A stretch of DNA of 48,624 nucleotides from Amycolatopsis acididurans (GTDB lineage: Bacteria > Actinomycetota > Actinomycetes > Mycobacteriales > Pseudonocardiaceae), in the NCBI RefSeq assembly GCF_012328925.1, contig NZ_JAAXLS010000050.1:1-48624 (forward strand), read 5' to 3'. The translations under genes and the position numbers were made by a program. This document shows, piece after piece, positions 15,968 through 25,207 of this stretch (positions are counted from its first letter, which is position 1; every line of letters begins with the position of its first letter). The notes beneath the pieces are model-generated. The model did no database searches. It saw only the letters and a list, made by a program, of their open reading frames with translations, and had not been told where the DNA came from.

Positions 15968-16405
15968 GTGGAGGACGTGACGTCCGACTTCGAGGCGCAG
16001 CTGCGGTCGGTCTCATTACGGGTGACCCGGCCTCGGTTGGCGGTGCTCGCCGCGCTGCACGACAACCCGCACGTCGACACCGAAGCGGTGATCGCGTTGG
16101 TGCGGAAGGCCCATCCCGCGGTCTCCCACCAGGCGGTCTACGACGTGCTGCGCGCGCTCACCGACGCCGGTCTGGTTCGGCGCATCCAGCCTGCCGGTGC
16201 GACCGCCCGCTACGAGTCCCGGGTCGGAGACAACCACCACCACGTCGTGTGCCGTTCCTGCGGTGCGATCGCGGACGTCGACTGCGCCATCGGTGACGCT
16301 CCGTGTCTCACCGCCTCGGACGACCACGGCTATGCGATCGACGAGGCGGAGGTCGTCTTTTGGGGCACCTGCCCCGACTGCTCGGCCGGCCGCATTGCCC
16401 ATTGA
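15968..16405 (+). CDS. furA: Fur-family regulator upstream of katG
   Basis: A 145-aa Fur-family protein with a winged-helix N-terminus (LRVTRPRLAVLAAL; VSHQAVYDVLRALTDAGLVRR) and a metal-binding C-terminus with HHHVVCRSCG and CPDC motifs. Its position 24 bases ahead of katG matches the mycobacterial/streptomycete furA-katG operon. There FurA (CatC) represses both genes until oxidised by peroxide. GTG 15968 is the annotated start, possibly leaderless; GTG 15977 (MTSDFEAQLR) is equally plausible by homology. Confidence 0.9.
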   Translation: MEDVTSDFEAQLRSVSLRVTRPRLAVLAALHDNPHVDTEAVIALVRKAHPAVSHQAVYDVLRALTDAGLVRRIQPAGATARYESRVGDNHHHVVCRSCGAIADVDCAIGDAPCLTASDDHGYAIDEAEVVFWGTCPDCSAGRIAH

Positions 16406-16429
16406 TTCCCGAGTGAAGAAGGCAAGCAG

Positions 16430-18706
16430 ATGAGCGACACCCAGGACAACACCCCTGCCAGCGCTCAGGGAGTGGACCAGAAGGCCGCGGCCGGCTGTCC
16501 GGTCGCGAACGACTCGGCGACGGCACACGGCAGCGAGAGCGAGAACCCGGCGATCGACTCGCCCACCCCGAAGACGGGCGTCCGTCCGCGCGCCATCAAG
16601 GACTGGTGGCCCAACCATCTCGACGTGTCGGTGTTGCACGCACACGACTCGAAGAGCAACCCGCTGGGCAGGAACTTCAGCTACGCCAAGGAGTTCGCCA
16701 AGCTCGACGTCGAGGCCCTCAAGCGCGACATCATCGAGACGCTCACCACCTCGCAGGACTGGTGGCCCGCCGACTTCGGCCACTACGGGGGCCTGATGAT
16801 CCGGATGAGCTGGCACGCGGCGGGCACCTACCGCATCGCCGACGGCCGCGGCGGTGCCGGCCAGGGCGCGCAGCGGTTCGCCCCGCTCAACAGCTGGCCG
16901 GACAACGCCAACCTCGACAAGGCACGCCGGCTACTGTGGCCGGTCAAGCAGAAGTACGGCCAGAAGATCTCGTGGGCCGACCTGATCGCGTTCGCGGGCA
17001 ACGTGGCGCTGGAGTCGATGGGCTTCAAGACCTTCGGCTTCGGATTCGGCCGTGAGGACACCTGGGAGCCCGAGGAGGTCTACTGGGGCCCGGAGGACGA
17101 CTGGCTGGGCGACGAGCGCTATGTCAGCGATTCCGAGATGGTGCCCGAACTGGGCGCCACCGAGATGGGCCTCATCTACGTCAACCCCGAGGGGCCACGC
17201 GGCAACGCGGACTTCGTGGCCGCGGGCCACTTCATCCGGGAGACCTTCGCCCGCATGGCGATGAACGACGAGGAGACCGTCGCGCTCATCGCCGGCGGCC
17301 ACACGTTCGGCAAGACCCACGGCGCCGGTGACGCCGACGAGCACGTGGGCCTGGAACCCGAGGCCGCCCCGCTGGAGGCGCAGGGCCTCGGCTGGCTGAG
17401 CACCCACGGCAGCGGCAAGGGCAGTGACACGATCACCAGCGGTCTCGAGGTGACGTGGTCCGACCGGCCGACCGAGTGGAGCAACCGCTTCTTCGAGATC
17501 CTGTTCGGTTACGAGTGGGAGCTCACCACGAGCCCCGGCGGCGGCAAGCAGTACGTCGCCAAGGACGCACCGGAGATCGTCCCGGACCCGTTCGACCCGA
17601 ACAAGAAGCACAAGCCGACCATGCTCACCACGGACCTGGCGCTGCGCTTCGACCCGATCTACGAGCCGATCTCCCGGCGTTTCATGGAGAACCCGGACGA
17701 GTTCGCGCTGGCGTTCGCCAAGGCCTGGTACAAGCTGATGCACCGCGACATGGGTCCGGTCAGCCGGTACCTGGGGCCGTGGGTGCCCGAGCCGCAGCTG
17801 TGGCAGGACCCGGTGCCCGCCGTCGAGGGTGAACTGGTGGGTGACGCCGACATCGCCGACCTCAAGGCGAAGGTGCTGGAGTCCGGACTGACCATCGACC
17901 AGCTGGTGTCCACCGCCTGGGCCGCCGCGGCGAGCTTCCGGTCCACCGACAAGCGCGGTGGCGCTAACGGCGCCCGGATCCGGCTGGAACCGCAGCGCAA
18001 CTGGGAAATCAATCAGCCGGAGAAGCTCGCGCCGGTGCTGGAAAAGCTCGAGGGCATCCAGCGGGAGTTCAACGAGTCGGGCGGCGCGGAGATCTCGCTC
18101 GCCGACCTGATCGTGCTGGCGGGTTCGGCCGCGGTCGAGAAGGCGGCGCGCGACGCGGGTGTCGAGGTGAGCGTGCCGTTCCACCCCGGACGCACCGACG
18201 CGACCCAGGAGCAGACGGACGTCGAGTCCTTCGCCGTCCTGGAGCCGCGCGCCGACGGATTCCGCAACTATCTGCGCTCCGGTGAGAAGCTCCAGCCGGA
18301 GGTGCTGCTGGTCGACCGCGCGTACATGCTGAACCTGACGGCGCCCGAGATGGCGGTCCTCGTCGGCGGGCTGCGCGCGCTCGGCAACAACTTCGGCGGC
18401 ACCACGCACGGGGTGCTCACCGAGCGGCCGGGTGTGCTGACCAACGACTTCTTCGTCAACCTGCTCGCGCCCGGGACGCGGTGGAAGGCGTCGGAGTCGG
18501 AGGAGAACGTCTACGAGATCCGCGACTCGGCCACCGACAAGCTGAAGTGGACCGCCACCGCGGTCGACCTCGTCTTCGGGTCGAACTCGCAGTTGCGGGC
18601 CCTGTCGGAGGTCTACGCCGGCCAGGACGCGCGTGAGAAGTTCGTGACGGACTTCGTCGCGGCTTGGACGAAGGTCATGGACCTCGACCGGTTCGACCTC
18701 GACTGA
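16430..18706 (+). CDS. katG: Catalase-peroxidase
   Basis: A 758-aa bifunctional heme catalase-peroxidase that destroys H2O2 and activates isoniazid-type prodrugs in relatives. The distal site RMSWHAAGTYR gives Arg125, Trp128 and His129. The tyrosine of LIYVNPEGP and methionine of FARMAMNDEET complete the Trp-Tyr-Met crosslink. GGHTFGKTHGAG holds the proximal heme His. The second, degenerate peroxidase half follows, as usual for KatG. It is preceded by GAAGAAGG and by furA, and followed by a strong hairpin terminator. Confidence 0.97.
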   Translation: MSDTQDNTPASAQGVDQKAAAGCPVANDSATAHGSESENPAIDSPTPKTGVRPRAIKDWWPNHLDVSVLHAHDSKSNPLGRNFSYAKEFAKLDVEALKRDIIETLTTSQDWWPADFGHYGGLMIRMSWHAAGTYRIADGRGGAGQGAQRFAPLNSWPDNANLDKARRLLWPVKQKYGQKISWADLIAFAGNVALESMGFKTFGFGFGREDTWEPEEVYWGPEDDWLGDERYVSDSEMVPELGATEMGLIYVNPEGPRGNADFVAAGHFIRETFARMAMNDEETVALIAGGHTFGKTHGAGDADEHVGLEPEAAPLEAQGLGWLSTHGSGKGSDTITSGLEVTWSDRPTEWSNRFFEILFGYEWELTTSPGGGKQYVAKDAPEIVPDPFDPNKKHKPTMLTTDLALRFDPIYEPISRRFMENPDEFALAFAKAWYKLMHRDMGPVSRYLGPWVPEPQLWQDPVPAVEGELVGDADIADLKAKVLESGLTIDQLVSTAWAAAASFRSTDKRGGANGARIRLEPQRNWEINQPEKLAPVLEKLEGIQREFNESGGAEISLADLIVLAGSAAVEKAARDAGVEVSVPFHPGRTDATQEQTDVESFAVLEPRADGFRNYLRSGEKLQPEVLLVDRAYMLNLTAPEMAVLVGGLRALGNNFGGTTHGVLTERPGVLTNDFFVNLLAPGTRWKASESEENVYEIRDSATDKLKWTATAVDLVFGSNSQLRALSEVYAGQDAREKFVTDFVAAWTKVMDLDRFDLD

Positions 18707-18712
18707 TCCGGA

Positions 18713-18760
18713 CGCCGAGCCCGGCCGGTCCCCGCGATCGGCCGGGCTCGGCGCGTTTCG
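18713..18760 (+). terminator. Hairpin terminator after katG
   Basis: A perfect 15-bp inverted repeat (18713-18727 and 18739-18753) with an 11-nt loop starts 7 bases after the katG stop and is followed by a short TTT. The GC-rich stem and weak T run are typical of high-GC actinobacteria. Confidence 0.75.
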
Positions 18761-18884
18761 GTTGCCGGTCCACTGTGGACCGGCAACGCGCCGTCCTTGG
18801 CATTCGGGCCGATGCGCTCGTGTTCGATGGGCTCACCGGTTACGCTGACCGCGTCATCCCAGCGGCCGGTGGAAGGACCCGCAC

Positions 18885-19496
18885 GTGAACCAGTACCAGT
18901 ACCAGGCGAACGTCCAGCTCGGTGCTGGTTTCGTCATCGCCATCGCCTTGATCAGCCTGGCCTTCGGGGTACTGATGATCGCCGCGATGTGGCGCGTGTT
19001 CAGCAAGGCCGGACAGCCTGGCTGGGCGGCGATCATTCCCATCTACAACACGATCGTGCTGCTGCGCGTGGTCGGCAGGCCGTGGTGGTGGGTGCTGCTG
19101 ATGCTGATCCCGTTCGTCAACATCGTGCTGCTGTTCATCGTCTACATCGACCTCGCGAAGTCGTTCGGGCAGGGCACCGGTTTCGGGGTGCTGACGGTGT
19201 TCTTCCCCTACATCTGCGTCCCGATCCTCGGCTTCGGCAGCGCGCGCTACGTCGGCCCGGCGGGCGGGCAGCCCCCGTACCCCGGCGGCCCGTACCAGGG
19301 CGGTCCCTACCAGCAGCAGTATCCGGGGCAGCCGGGACAGTACCCGGCGCAGCCCGGGCAGCAGCCGTACGGCCAGCCGGGTCAGTACCCCGGGCAGCAG
19401 TACCCGCCGCCCGGCCAGTACCCGGGCCAGCAGCCCGGCGGCAACCCCTACGGCGCGCCGCCGCAGTACCCGGGCCAGCAGTACCCGCCGCAGTAG
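18885..19496 (+). CDS. DUF5684-like membrane protein with Gly/Pro/Gln/Tyr-rich tail
   Basis: A 203-aa protein. Residues 10-125 carry about three to four membrane helices with the family pattern WRVFSKAGQPGWAAIIPIYNT and PWWWVLLMLIPFVNIVLL. The last 75 residues are a low-complexity tail of repeated PGQ, YP and QQ units, predicted to be disordered. GTG 18885 has GGAAGGA upstream. Similar proteins are common in actinobacteria and sometimes lie near signal peptidases. The function is unknown. A strong terminator follows. Confidence 0.78.
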   Translation: MNQYQYQANVQLGAGFVIAIALISLAFGVLMIAAMWRVFSKAGQPGWAAIIPIYNTIVLLRVVGRPWWWVLLMLIPFVNIVLLFIVYIDLAKSFGQGTGFGVLTVFFPYICVPILGFGSARYVGPAGGQPPYPGGPYQGGPYQQQYPGQPGQYPAQPGQQPYGQPGQYPGQQYPPPGQYPGQQPGGNPYGAPPQYPGQQYPPQ

Positions 19497-19514
19497 GCCC
19501 GCGGCTCGGTTCGC

Positions 19515-19550
19515 AAAAGACCACCTCCCGCGGAGGTGGTCTTTTCTTTG
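19515..19550 (+). terminator. Strong Rho-independent terminator
   Basis: A perfect 14-bp stem (19515-19528 and 19532-19545, AAAAGACCACCTCC/GGAGGTGGTCTTTT) with a 3-nt loop, then more T-rich sequence. Its A and T tracts make it potentially bidirectional. Confidence 0.9.
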
Positions 19551-19734
19551 TGATGGTCAGTCCGAAAAGGACGCTTGGACCTGCTTCTTGCCCCACGCGG
19601 GCGAATTGTCCGGAACAGACGAGGTATCCGCTTACCACTTTCCCGCCTCTTGTAACGCGTTCGAGTGAGATCGCGACATGGCAGTCGCGAGGTGACGCAA
19701 CTGTGAGCGTCCGCGTACGCCGCTGGAGGCACAG

Positions 19735-22700
19735 TTGTTCATCCGGTCTCGTCGCGCTGTCCGGATTTCGTTGCTCACCGTAGTTGTGGCTGTGGTCGCG
19801 CTGATCGCGCCACCCGCGCTGGCCGACGACGCCACCGCGGCGCACACCACGCTGCGCACCGGCTGGGACGACAACGAAGCAGGCCTGGCGCCCTCGCAGG
19901 TCGGCGCCACCGATTTCGGTCAGCTGTTCAGCAGCGCGGTCGACGGCCAGGTCTACGCCCAGCCCATCGTGGGCAACGGGGTCGTCGTGGTCGCGACCGA
20001 GAACAACAAGGTCTACGGCCTCGATCCCGTGACCGGCGCGCAGAAGTGGCTGGTCAACCTGGGTCCCGCATGGCCTGCGTCCACTTTGAGCTGTGGCGAC
20101 CTGGTGCCCGACATCGGCGTGACCTCGACGCCGGTCTACGACGCGGGCACCGGCACCGTGTACCTGACGTCGAAGGTCAACGACGGCCCGGACGCGCAAC
20201 ACCCGCACTGGTACCTGCACGCGCTGGACGTCAAGACCGGCACCGAGAAGGCGGGCTTCCCGACGACGATCCAGGGTGCGCCGACCAACAACCCGAGCGT
20301 GGCGTTCAACCCGCTGACGGCGATGCAGCGGCCGGGTCTGCTGCTGCTCGACGGCGTCGTCTACATGGGCTTCGGCAGCCACTGCGACTACACGCCCTAC
20401 GTCGGCTATGTCGTGGGCGTCAACGCGTCCACCGGGGCGCAGACCACGATGTGGTCGACCGAGGCGGGTGTCTCCGACGAGGGCGGTATCTGGCAGGGCG
20501 GTTCGGGGCTGGTCTCCGACGGGCCGGGGCGGATCATGTTCGCCACCGGCAACGGCGTCGCCCCGGCTCCCGGCCCCGGTGACACCCCGCCGGCGACGCT
20601 CGGTGAATCGGTCGTGCGCCTCAACGTCAACAGCGACGGATCGCTGACCGCGGCGAGCTTCTTCAGCCCGCACGACAACACGAAACTCAACCAGGACGAC
20701 GCCGACCTCGGCTCGGGCGGACCGATCGCGCTGCCGTCGAGTTTCGGCACGAGCGCGCATCCGCATCTGGCGGTGGAGGTCGGCAAGGACGGCCGGATCT
20801 ACCTGCTCGACGCCGACCACCTCGGTGGCGCGGGTCAGGGCGCCGGCGGTGGCGACGACGTGGTCGGCATGACCGGTCCCTTCCAGGGTGTCTGGGGCCG
20901 GGCCGGGTTCTGGGGCGGCGACGGCGGTTACGTCTACGTGGTCGGCAACAGCGGCCCGCTGCGCGCACTGCAGTACTCGGCCTCGGGGCCGTCGCTGACC
21001 TCCGTCGGCACGACGAGTGACAACTTCGGCTACACGTCGGGCTCGCCGGTCGTCACCTCCTCGGGCACGACCTCGGGTTCGGCGCTGGTGTGGGTCGTTT
21101 ACAGCACCGGCCCGACCGGCGCGAACGCCCAGCTGCGCGCCTACGACCCGGTGCCGGTCAACGGTGTGCTGCAGTTGCGGTACTCGGCACCGATCGGCAC
21201 CGCGGTCAAGTTCTCCGTGCCCGCGACCGACAACGGCCGCGTCTACGTCGGAACCCGCGACGGCAAGGTCTTCGGGTTCGGCAGGCCCACCACCTCCCCG
21301 CTGACCACGCAGCCGTACGACTTCGGCTCGGCGGCGGTCGGCAGCACCCAGAACGCGACCGTGAGCGTCACGGCGAACCAGGACCTGTCCGTGAGCGCCG
21401 CCTCCGCCGACGCCCCGTTCGGCACTTCGCTGCAGACGCCGGTCAGCCTGACCAAGGGCCAGACCCTCGCGGTACCGGTCAGCTACACGCCGAAGACGTG
21501 GGGCGGCTCGACCGGCAGCCTGACGTTCACCACGAGCGCCGGGACCGTCGCCATGGACCTGCACGGGCAGGGCACACAGCCGGGGCTGGGCGCGACGCCG
21601 TCGTCGCTCGACTTCGGGCAGGTGCGCACCGGCGCGGCCAAGGAACTCGGCGTCAACATCCTCAACACGGGCACGACCGGCGAGACGATCACCGGCGTGA
21701 CCGCGCCGACCGGTTCGTTCAGCGCGACCAACCTGCCGGCGTCGGGAACGGTGCTGGCCGCCGGAGCGTCGCTGACGATCCCGGTCACCTACACGCCGAC
21801 CTCCGGTACCGACACCGGCGTCGCCGAGAGCTCGCAGCTGACGGTGACCAGTGACCAGGGTTCGGTGTCCGTGCCGGTGAACGGCACCGCGCTGTCGGGC
21901 CAGGCACATCTGACGCTGAACCCGACGTTGGTGGACTTCCACACCGTCGCGGTCGGACAGTCGGTGACGCAGACCTTCACCGTGGCCAACACCGGCACGG
22001 TGCCGCTGACGATCACCAAGGCGAAGGCGCCCGCGGGCGTGTTCAGTACCGCGACCCCGCTCGCCGAGGGTCAGGTGATCGCGCCGGGCGACTCGCTGCA
22101 GCAGTCGGTGACCTTCACCCCGGCCGACGCGTACCCGGCGACCGCGACCTACGAGCTCACCGGCGACGACGGCCAGAGCGCGCAGTACGTGACGTTACAG
22201 GGCAACACCGACCCGATCGCCGACTACTACAACCAGCTCGGCGGCGCGCGCGGTTCGTACCTGAGCGACCCGGTTTCGGCCGAGTACCCGACCGCGGGCG
22301 GCGGCGAGGCGCAGGACTTCCGCGGCGGCACGATCTACTGGTCGGCGGCGACGGGCGCGCACGCCGTGCACGGCGCGATTCTCGATCACTACAAGGCACT
22401 CGGTGGTCCCGCGAGCTCGCTCGGCTACCCGGTCACGGACGAGCTGGGCACGCCGGACGGGATCGGGCGGTACAACCACTTCAACGGTTCGGGCGGCGCG
22501 TCGATCTACTTCACGCCGAACACCGGTGCGTGGTCGATCCAGGGTGCGATCCGCGCGAAGTGGGCGTCGATGGGCTGGGAGACGGGCCCGCAGGGTTACC
22601 CGATCACCGATGAGCTCGGCACCCCGGACGGAATCGGGCGGTACAACCACTTCTCGCGGCCGGACGGTGCGTCGATCTACTTCACGCCGAACACCGGGGC

Positions 22701-23208
22701 GTGGTCGATCCAGGGCCAGATCCGGGACCGCTGGGCGTCGTTGGGCTGGGAAGCCGGCCCGCTCGGCTACCCGGTCACCGACGAACTGGGCACGCCCGAT
22801 GGCGTGGGCCGCTACAACCACTTCAGCAAGGCCGCGTCGGTCTACTGGACCCCGTCGACGGGCGCACACGGCGTGTACGGCGCGATCCGGGCGCACTGGG
22901 CCGCGATGGGCTGGGAAGCCGGTCCGATGGGCTACCCCGTGACCGACGAACTGGGCACGCCGGATGGCGTGGGCCGCTACAACCACTTCAGCAAGGCGGC
23001 CTCGATCTACTGGACCCCGTCGACAGGTGCGAACGGCGTGTACGGCGCCATCCGCGCCACGTGGGCGTCGATGGGCTGGGAAACGAGCAGACTGGGCTAC
23101 CCGACCTCCGACGAGTACGGCGTCGACGGCGGACGGCGCAACGACTTCGCCGGTGGGTGGCTGACATTCTGGTTCTCGAACGGAGCCGTAACGACCAGCT
23201 ACCGGTAG
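19735..23208 (+). CDS. Giant secreted protein: PQQ-like propeller, ASH/choice-of-anchor domains and LGFP repeats
   Basis: A 1157-aa exported protein from TTG 19735 (GGAGG upstream). Signal peptide 1-30 ends PPALA-DD. Residues about 45-515 form a beta-propeller of the PQQ-binding-like/outer-membrane-protein-assembly type (VYAQPIVGNGVVVVATENNKVYGLD; YVGTRDGKVFGFG). Residues about 520-815 hold three immunoglobulin-like choice-of-anchor/ASH repeats (LDFGQVRTGAAKELGVNILNTG; VDFHTVAVGQSVTQTF). Residues about 825-1157 hold five to six LGFP repeats (GYPVTDELGTPDG), a module that binds the mycolyl/arabinogalactan envelope or peptidoglycan in relatives. It is probably an envelope-attached protein. Neighbouring repeats are almost identical in DNA sequence, showing recent duplication. 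Confidence 0.85.
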   Translation: MFIRSRRAVRISLLTVVVAVVALIAPPALADDATAAHTTLRTGWDDNEAGLAPSQVGATDFGQLFSSAVDGQVYAQPIVGNGVVVVATENNKVYGLDPVTGAQKWLVNLGPAWPASTLSCGDLVPDIGVTSTPVYDAGTGTVYLTSKVNDGPDAQHPHWYLHALDVKTGTEKAGFPTTIQGAPTNNPSVAFNPLTAMQRPGLLLLDGVVYMGFGSHCDYTPYVGYVVGVNASTGAQTTMWSTEAGVSDEGGIWQGGSGLVSDGPGRIMFATGNGVAPAPGPGDTPPATLGESVVRLNVNSDGSLTAASFFSPHDNTKLNQDDADLGSGGPIALPSSFGTSAHPHLAVEVGKDGRIYLLDADHLGGAGQGAGGGDDVVGMTGPFQGVWGRAGFWGGDGGYVYVVGNSGPLRALQYSASGPSLTSVGTTSDNFGYTSGSPVVTSSGTTSGSALVWVVYSTGPTGANAQLRAYDPVPVNGVLQLRYSAPIGTAVKFSVPATDNGRVYVGTRDGKVFGFGRPTTSPLTTQPYDFGSAAVGSTQNATVSVTANQDLSVSAASADAPFGTSLQTPVSLTKGQTLAVPVSYTPKTWGGSTGSLTFTTSAGTVAMDLHGQGTQPGLGATPSSLDFGQVRTGAAKELGVNILNTGTTGETITGVTAPTGSFSATNLPASGTVLAAGASLTIPVTYTPTSGTDTGVAESSQLTVTSDQGSVSVPVNGTALSGQAHLTLNPTLVDFHTVAVGQSVTQTFTVANTGTVPLTITKAKAPAGVFSTATPLAEGQVIAPGDSLQQSVTFTPADAYPATATYELTGDDGQSAQYVTLQGNTDPIADYYNQLGGARGSYLSDPVSAEYPTAGGGEAQDFRGGTIYWSAATGAHAVHGAILDHYKALGGPASSLGYPVTDELGTPDGIGRYNHFNGSGGASIYFTPNTGAWSIQGAIRAKWASMGWETGPQGYPITDELGTPDGIGRYNHFSRPDGASIYFTPNTGAWSIQGQIRDRWASLGWEAGPLGYPVTDELGTPDGVGRYNHFSKAASVYWTPSTGAHGVYGAIRAHWAAMGWEAGPMGYPVTDELGTPDGVGRYNHFSKAASIYWTPSTGANGVYGAIRATWASMGWETSRLGYPTSDEYGVDGGRRNDFAGGWLTFWFSNGAVTTSYR
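22423..23094 (+). repeat. Tandem coding repeats of the LGFP module
   Basis: Four units with periods of 171, 171, 165 and 165 bp begin at 22423, 22594, 22765 and 22930, each starting with the GYPxTDELGTPDG segment. The units at 22765 and 22930 are nearly identical at DNA level over about 110 bp. This pattern allows unequal recombination and length variation between strains. Confidence 0.85.
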
Positions 23209-23472
23209 CGTGGCGCGCAGTCGAGAGCCTTAGTCCACAATGTACTGTTGGAGGCGGGTGGCGAGGGTGCTGTCCGCGTTCGTGTCCATCCGGTCAGGTT
23301 GTCCCGCGGCGGGGAACTCTCCGGTAGGTCAACGCGTTGATGGGGTAAGTCGCAAGGTTTGCGTGTTCGCGGGGCCACCGCGGCCCACGGAATTCACCCC
23401 GGCGATACAGCCGGATATTCGCGTCGGCTGAACGGTTCCGATCCCTCCGCGAAACAGAAAACCCTGGTGTTC
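23209..23472 (+). other. Intergenic region before the desaturase gene
   Basis: 264 bp with no credible gene. It contains a perfect 12-bp palindrome TCAACGCGTTGA at 23329-23340 and a 6-bp inverted repeat CAGCCG/CGGCTG (23408-23413, 23425-23430). Either could be an operator for the desaturase. No clear -10/-35 pair was seen. Confidence 0.5.
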
Positions 23473-24501
23473 ATGTCAATCGACACCGCCCCCGCCACAC
23501 GCCCCCACAGTGACTTCGCGGAGCTTTCCCGCGCGGTCAAACAGCGAGGTCTCCTCGAAAGGCGTCCACGTACCTACGTTCTCAGGCTCGCGATCAACAT
23601 GACACTGCTGGCCGGGGCCTGGACCCTGTTCGCGCTGGTGGGTGACTCCTGGTGGCAACTGCTGACCGCGGCCCTGCTCGCGGTCGTGTTCGGCCAACTC
23701 GCGTTCATCGGTCACGACGCGGGCCACAAGCAGATCTTCCGCGGCAAACGTGCCAACAACGTGGTCGGCCATCTGCATGCCGCCCTGGTCGGGCTGAGCT
23801 TCCAGTGGTGGGTCGGCAAACACAATCGGCACCACGCCAACCCGAACCACGAGCACGACGATCCCGACCTGGACATCCCGTTGCTGGCGTTCACTCCCGA
23901 ACAAGCGTCCGCCAAGCGGGGCGTGCTGCGCTGGATGGCGAAATACCAGGCGTTCCTGTTCTTCCCGCTGCTCCTGCTCGAGGGACTGAGCCTGCACCTC
24001 TCGAGTGTGCAAGCGGTACTGCGGCGCGAGGTGAAGGCCGTCCGGCTGGAGGCGACCCTGCTGGCCATCCACGTAGTCGGCTACCTGGCGGTGGTGTTCT
24101 GGGTGCTGTCGCCCTTGCAGGCGATCGCGTTCATCGCGGTGCACCAGGGCTTGTGGGGCGTCTACCTCGGCCTTTCGTTCGCGCCCAACCACAAGGGAAT
24201 GCCGCTGCTGCCCGCCGACCGGAAACTCGACCACGTCCGCAAACAGGTGCTGACCTCGCGCAATATCCGCGGCGGCCGGTTCACCGACGCCGCGCTCGGC
24301 GGTCTGAACTACCAGATCGAGCACCACCTGTTCCCCGGAATGCCGCGCGCGAACCTGCGCCACGCCCGGCCCCTGGTGCGGGAGTTCTGTGCCCGTCACG
24401 GTCTCACCTACAACGAGACCAGCGCGGCCGGTTCCTACGCCGAGGTGCTGAGGCACCTGCACGCGATCGGAGCACCGCTGCGCGCCGGCGCCACACCGTA
24501 A
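23473..24501 (+). CDS. Membrane fatty-acid desaturase
   Basis: A 342-aa di-iron membrane desaturase that introduces double bonds into acyl chains. The three histidine boxes are HDAGH (81-85), HNRHH (117-121) and QIEHH (near 280, NYQIEHHLFPGMPR). Two pairs of membrane helices flank the second box. ATG 23473 was chosen; the open frame extends upstream without homology. The type resembles mycobacterial DesA3-like acyl desaturases, which need an electron-transfer partner not found in this window. Confidence 0.9.
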   Translation: MSIDTAPATRPHSDFAELSRAVKQRGLLERRPRTYVLRLAINMTLLAGAWTLFALVGDSWWQLLTAALLAVVFGQLAFIGHDAGHKQIFRGKRANNVVGHLHAALVGLSFQWWVGKHNRHHANPNHEHDDPDLDIPLLAFTPEQASAKRGVLRWMAKYQAFLFFPLLLLEGLSLHLSSVQAVLRREVKAVRLEATLLAIHVVGYLAVVFWVLSPLQAIAFIAVHQGLWGVYLGLSFAPNHKGMPLLPADRKLDHVRKQVLTSRNIRGGRFTDAALGGLNYQIEHHLFPGMPRANLRHARPLVREFCARHGLTYNETSAAGSYAEVLRHLHAIGAPLRAGATP

Positions 24502-24535
24502 GCGCCCGTCGGCTGTGCCTTGTCAGACTGCCAAG

Positions 24536-25174
24536 GTGAGCAACGCGAACCCCGCCGACGAGCACGAGGGCACCCACGGCACCACCGAGCGTGAACACGC
24601 CCGGCGAGCAGCGTTGCTGCGCCGCGGATTCCTTCTGGAATACACGACACTGGGCTGGAACGTGATCGGCATCGTGATCTTGGCGATCACCGCCGTCTCC
24701 GCGCGTTCCGTCGCGCTGGCCGGGTTCGGTCTGGACTCGCTGATCGAGATCGGGGCGTCCACCGTCGTGATCTGGGAGTTGTCGGGCACCAGCGAAGCCC
24801 GGCGGCGTCGCGCGCTGCGGCTGATCGCGGCCGCGTTCGCGTTGCTGGCCGTCTACTTGGTCGTCCAGTCCAGCGTCGTGCTGGCCACCGGCTACCGCCC
24901 TGGCCACAGCACCGGCGGCATCGTCTGGACGGCGCTGACCGCGGCGGCCATGTTCGCCCTGGCGGCGGGCAAGGCCCGCACCGGCGCCGCCCTGGGCAAC
25001 CCCGTCCTGCGCAGCGAGGGCCGGGTCACTCTCGTCGACGGGATCCTCGCCACCGCCGTACTGGCCGGACTGGTGCTCAACGCGACCCTCGGCTGGTGGT
25101 GGGCCGACCCGGTCGCCGGCTACGTGTTGGTCTTCTACGCGGCGCGCGAGGTCCGCGCCATCCTCACCGATTGA
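24536..25174 (+). CDS. Cation-efflux (CDF)-like membrane protein
   Basis: A 212-aa protein with about five to six membrane helices and the CDF-like motif FGLDSLIEIGAS (metal-binding Asp) and a second one WWADPVAGYVLVFYA. GTG 24536 starts with an AAGG directly adjacent; the N-terminus is His/Glu-rich (DEHEGTHGTTEREHA), which could bind Zn or Co. It lacks the usual C-terminal cytoplasmic domain of larger CDF transporters, so activity is uncertain. It follows the desaturase gene by 34 bases. Confidence 0.78.
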   Translation: MSNANPADEHEGTHGTTEREHARRAALLRRGFLLEYTTLGWNVIGIVILAITAVSARSVALAGFGLDSLIEIGASTVVIWELSGTSEARRRRALRLIAAAFALLAVYLVVQSSVVLATGYRPGHSTGGIVWTALTAAAMFALAAGKARTGAALGNPVLRSEGRVTLVDGILATAVLAGLVLNATLGWWWADPVAGYVLVFYAAREVRAILTD

Positions 25175-25207
25175 GCGCGTACCGTCGTCGCGGCCGGCCT
25201 GACGAGT

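Noticed and set aside
19135..21942. A 935-aa open frame on the minus strand
   Set aside because: It runs antisense through the DUF5684-like gene and the propeller gene and has His/Arg/Gly-rich composition without domains. It is a product of high GC third-position bias.
22423..23094. Possible CRISPR-like direct repeats
   Set aside because: The repeats have 165-171-bp periods, are coding and correspond to LGFP protein modules. There are no short repeats with unique spacers and no cas genes.
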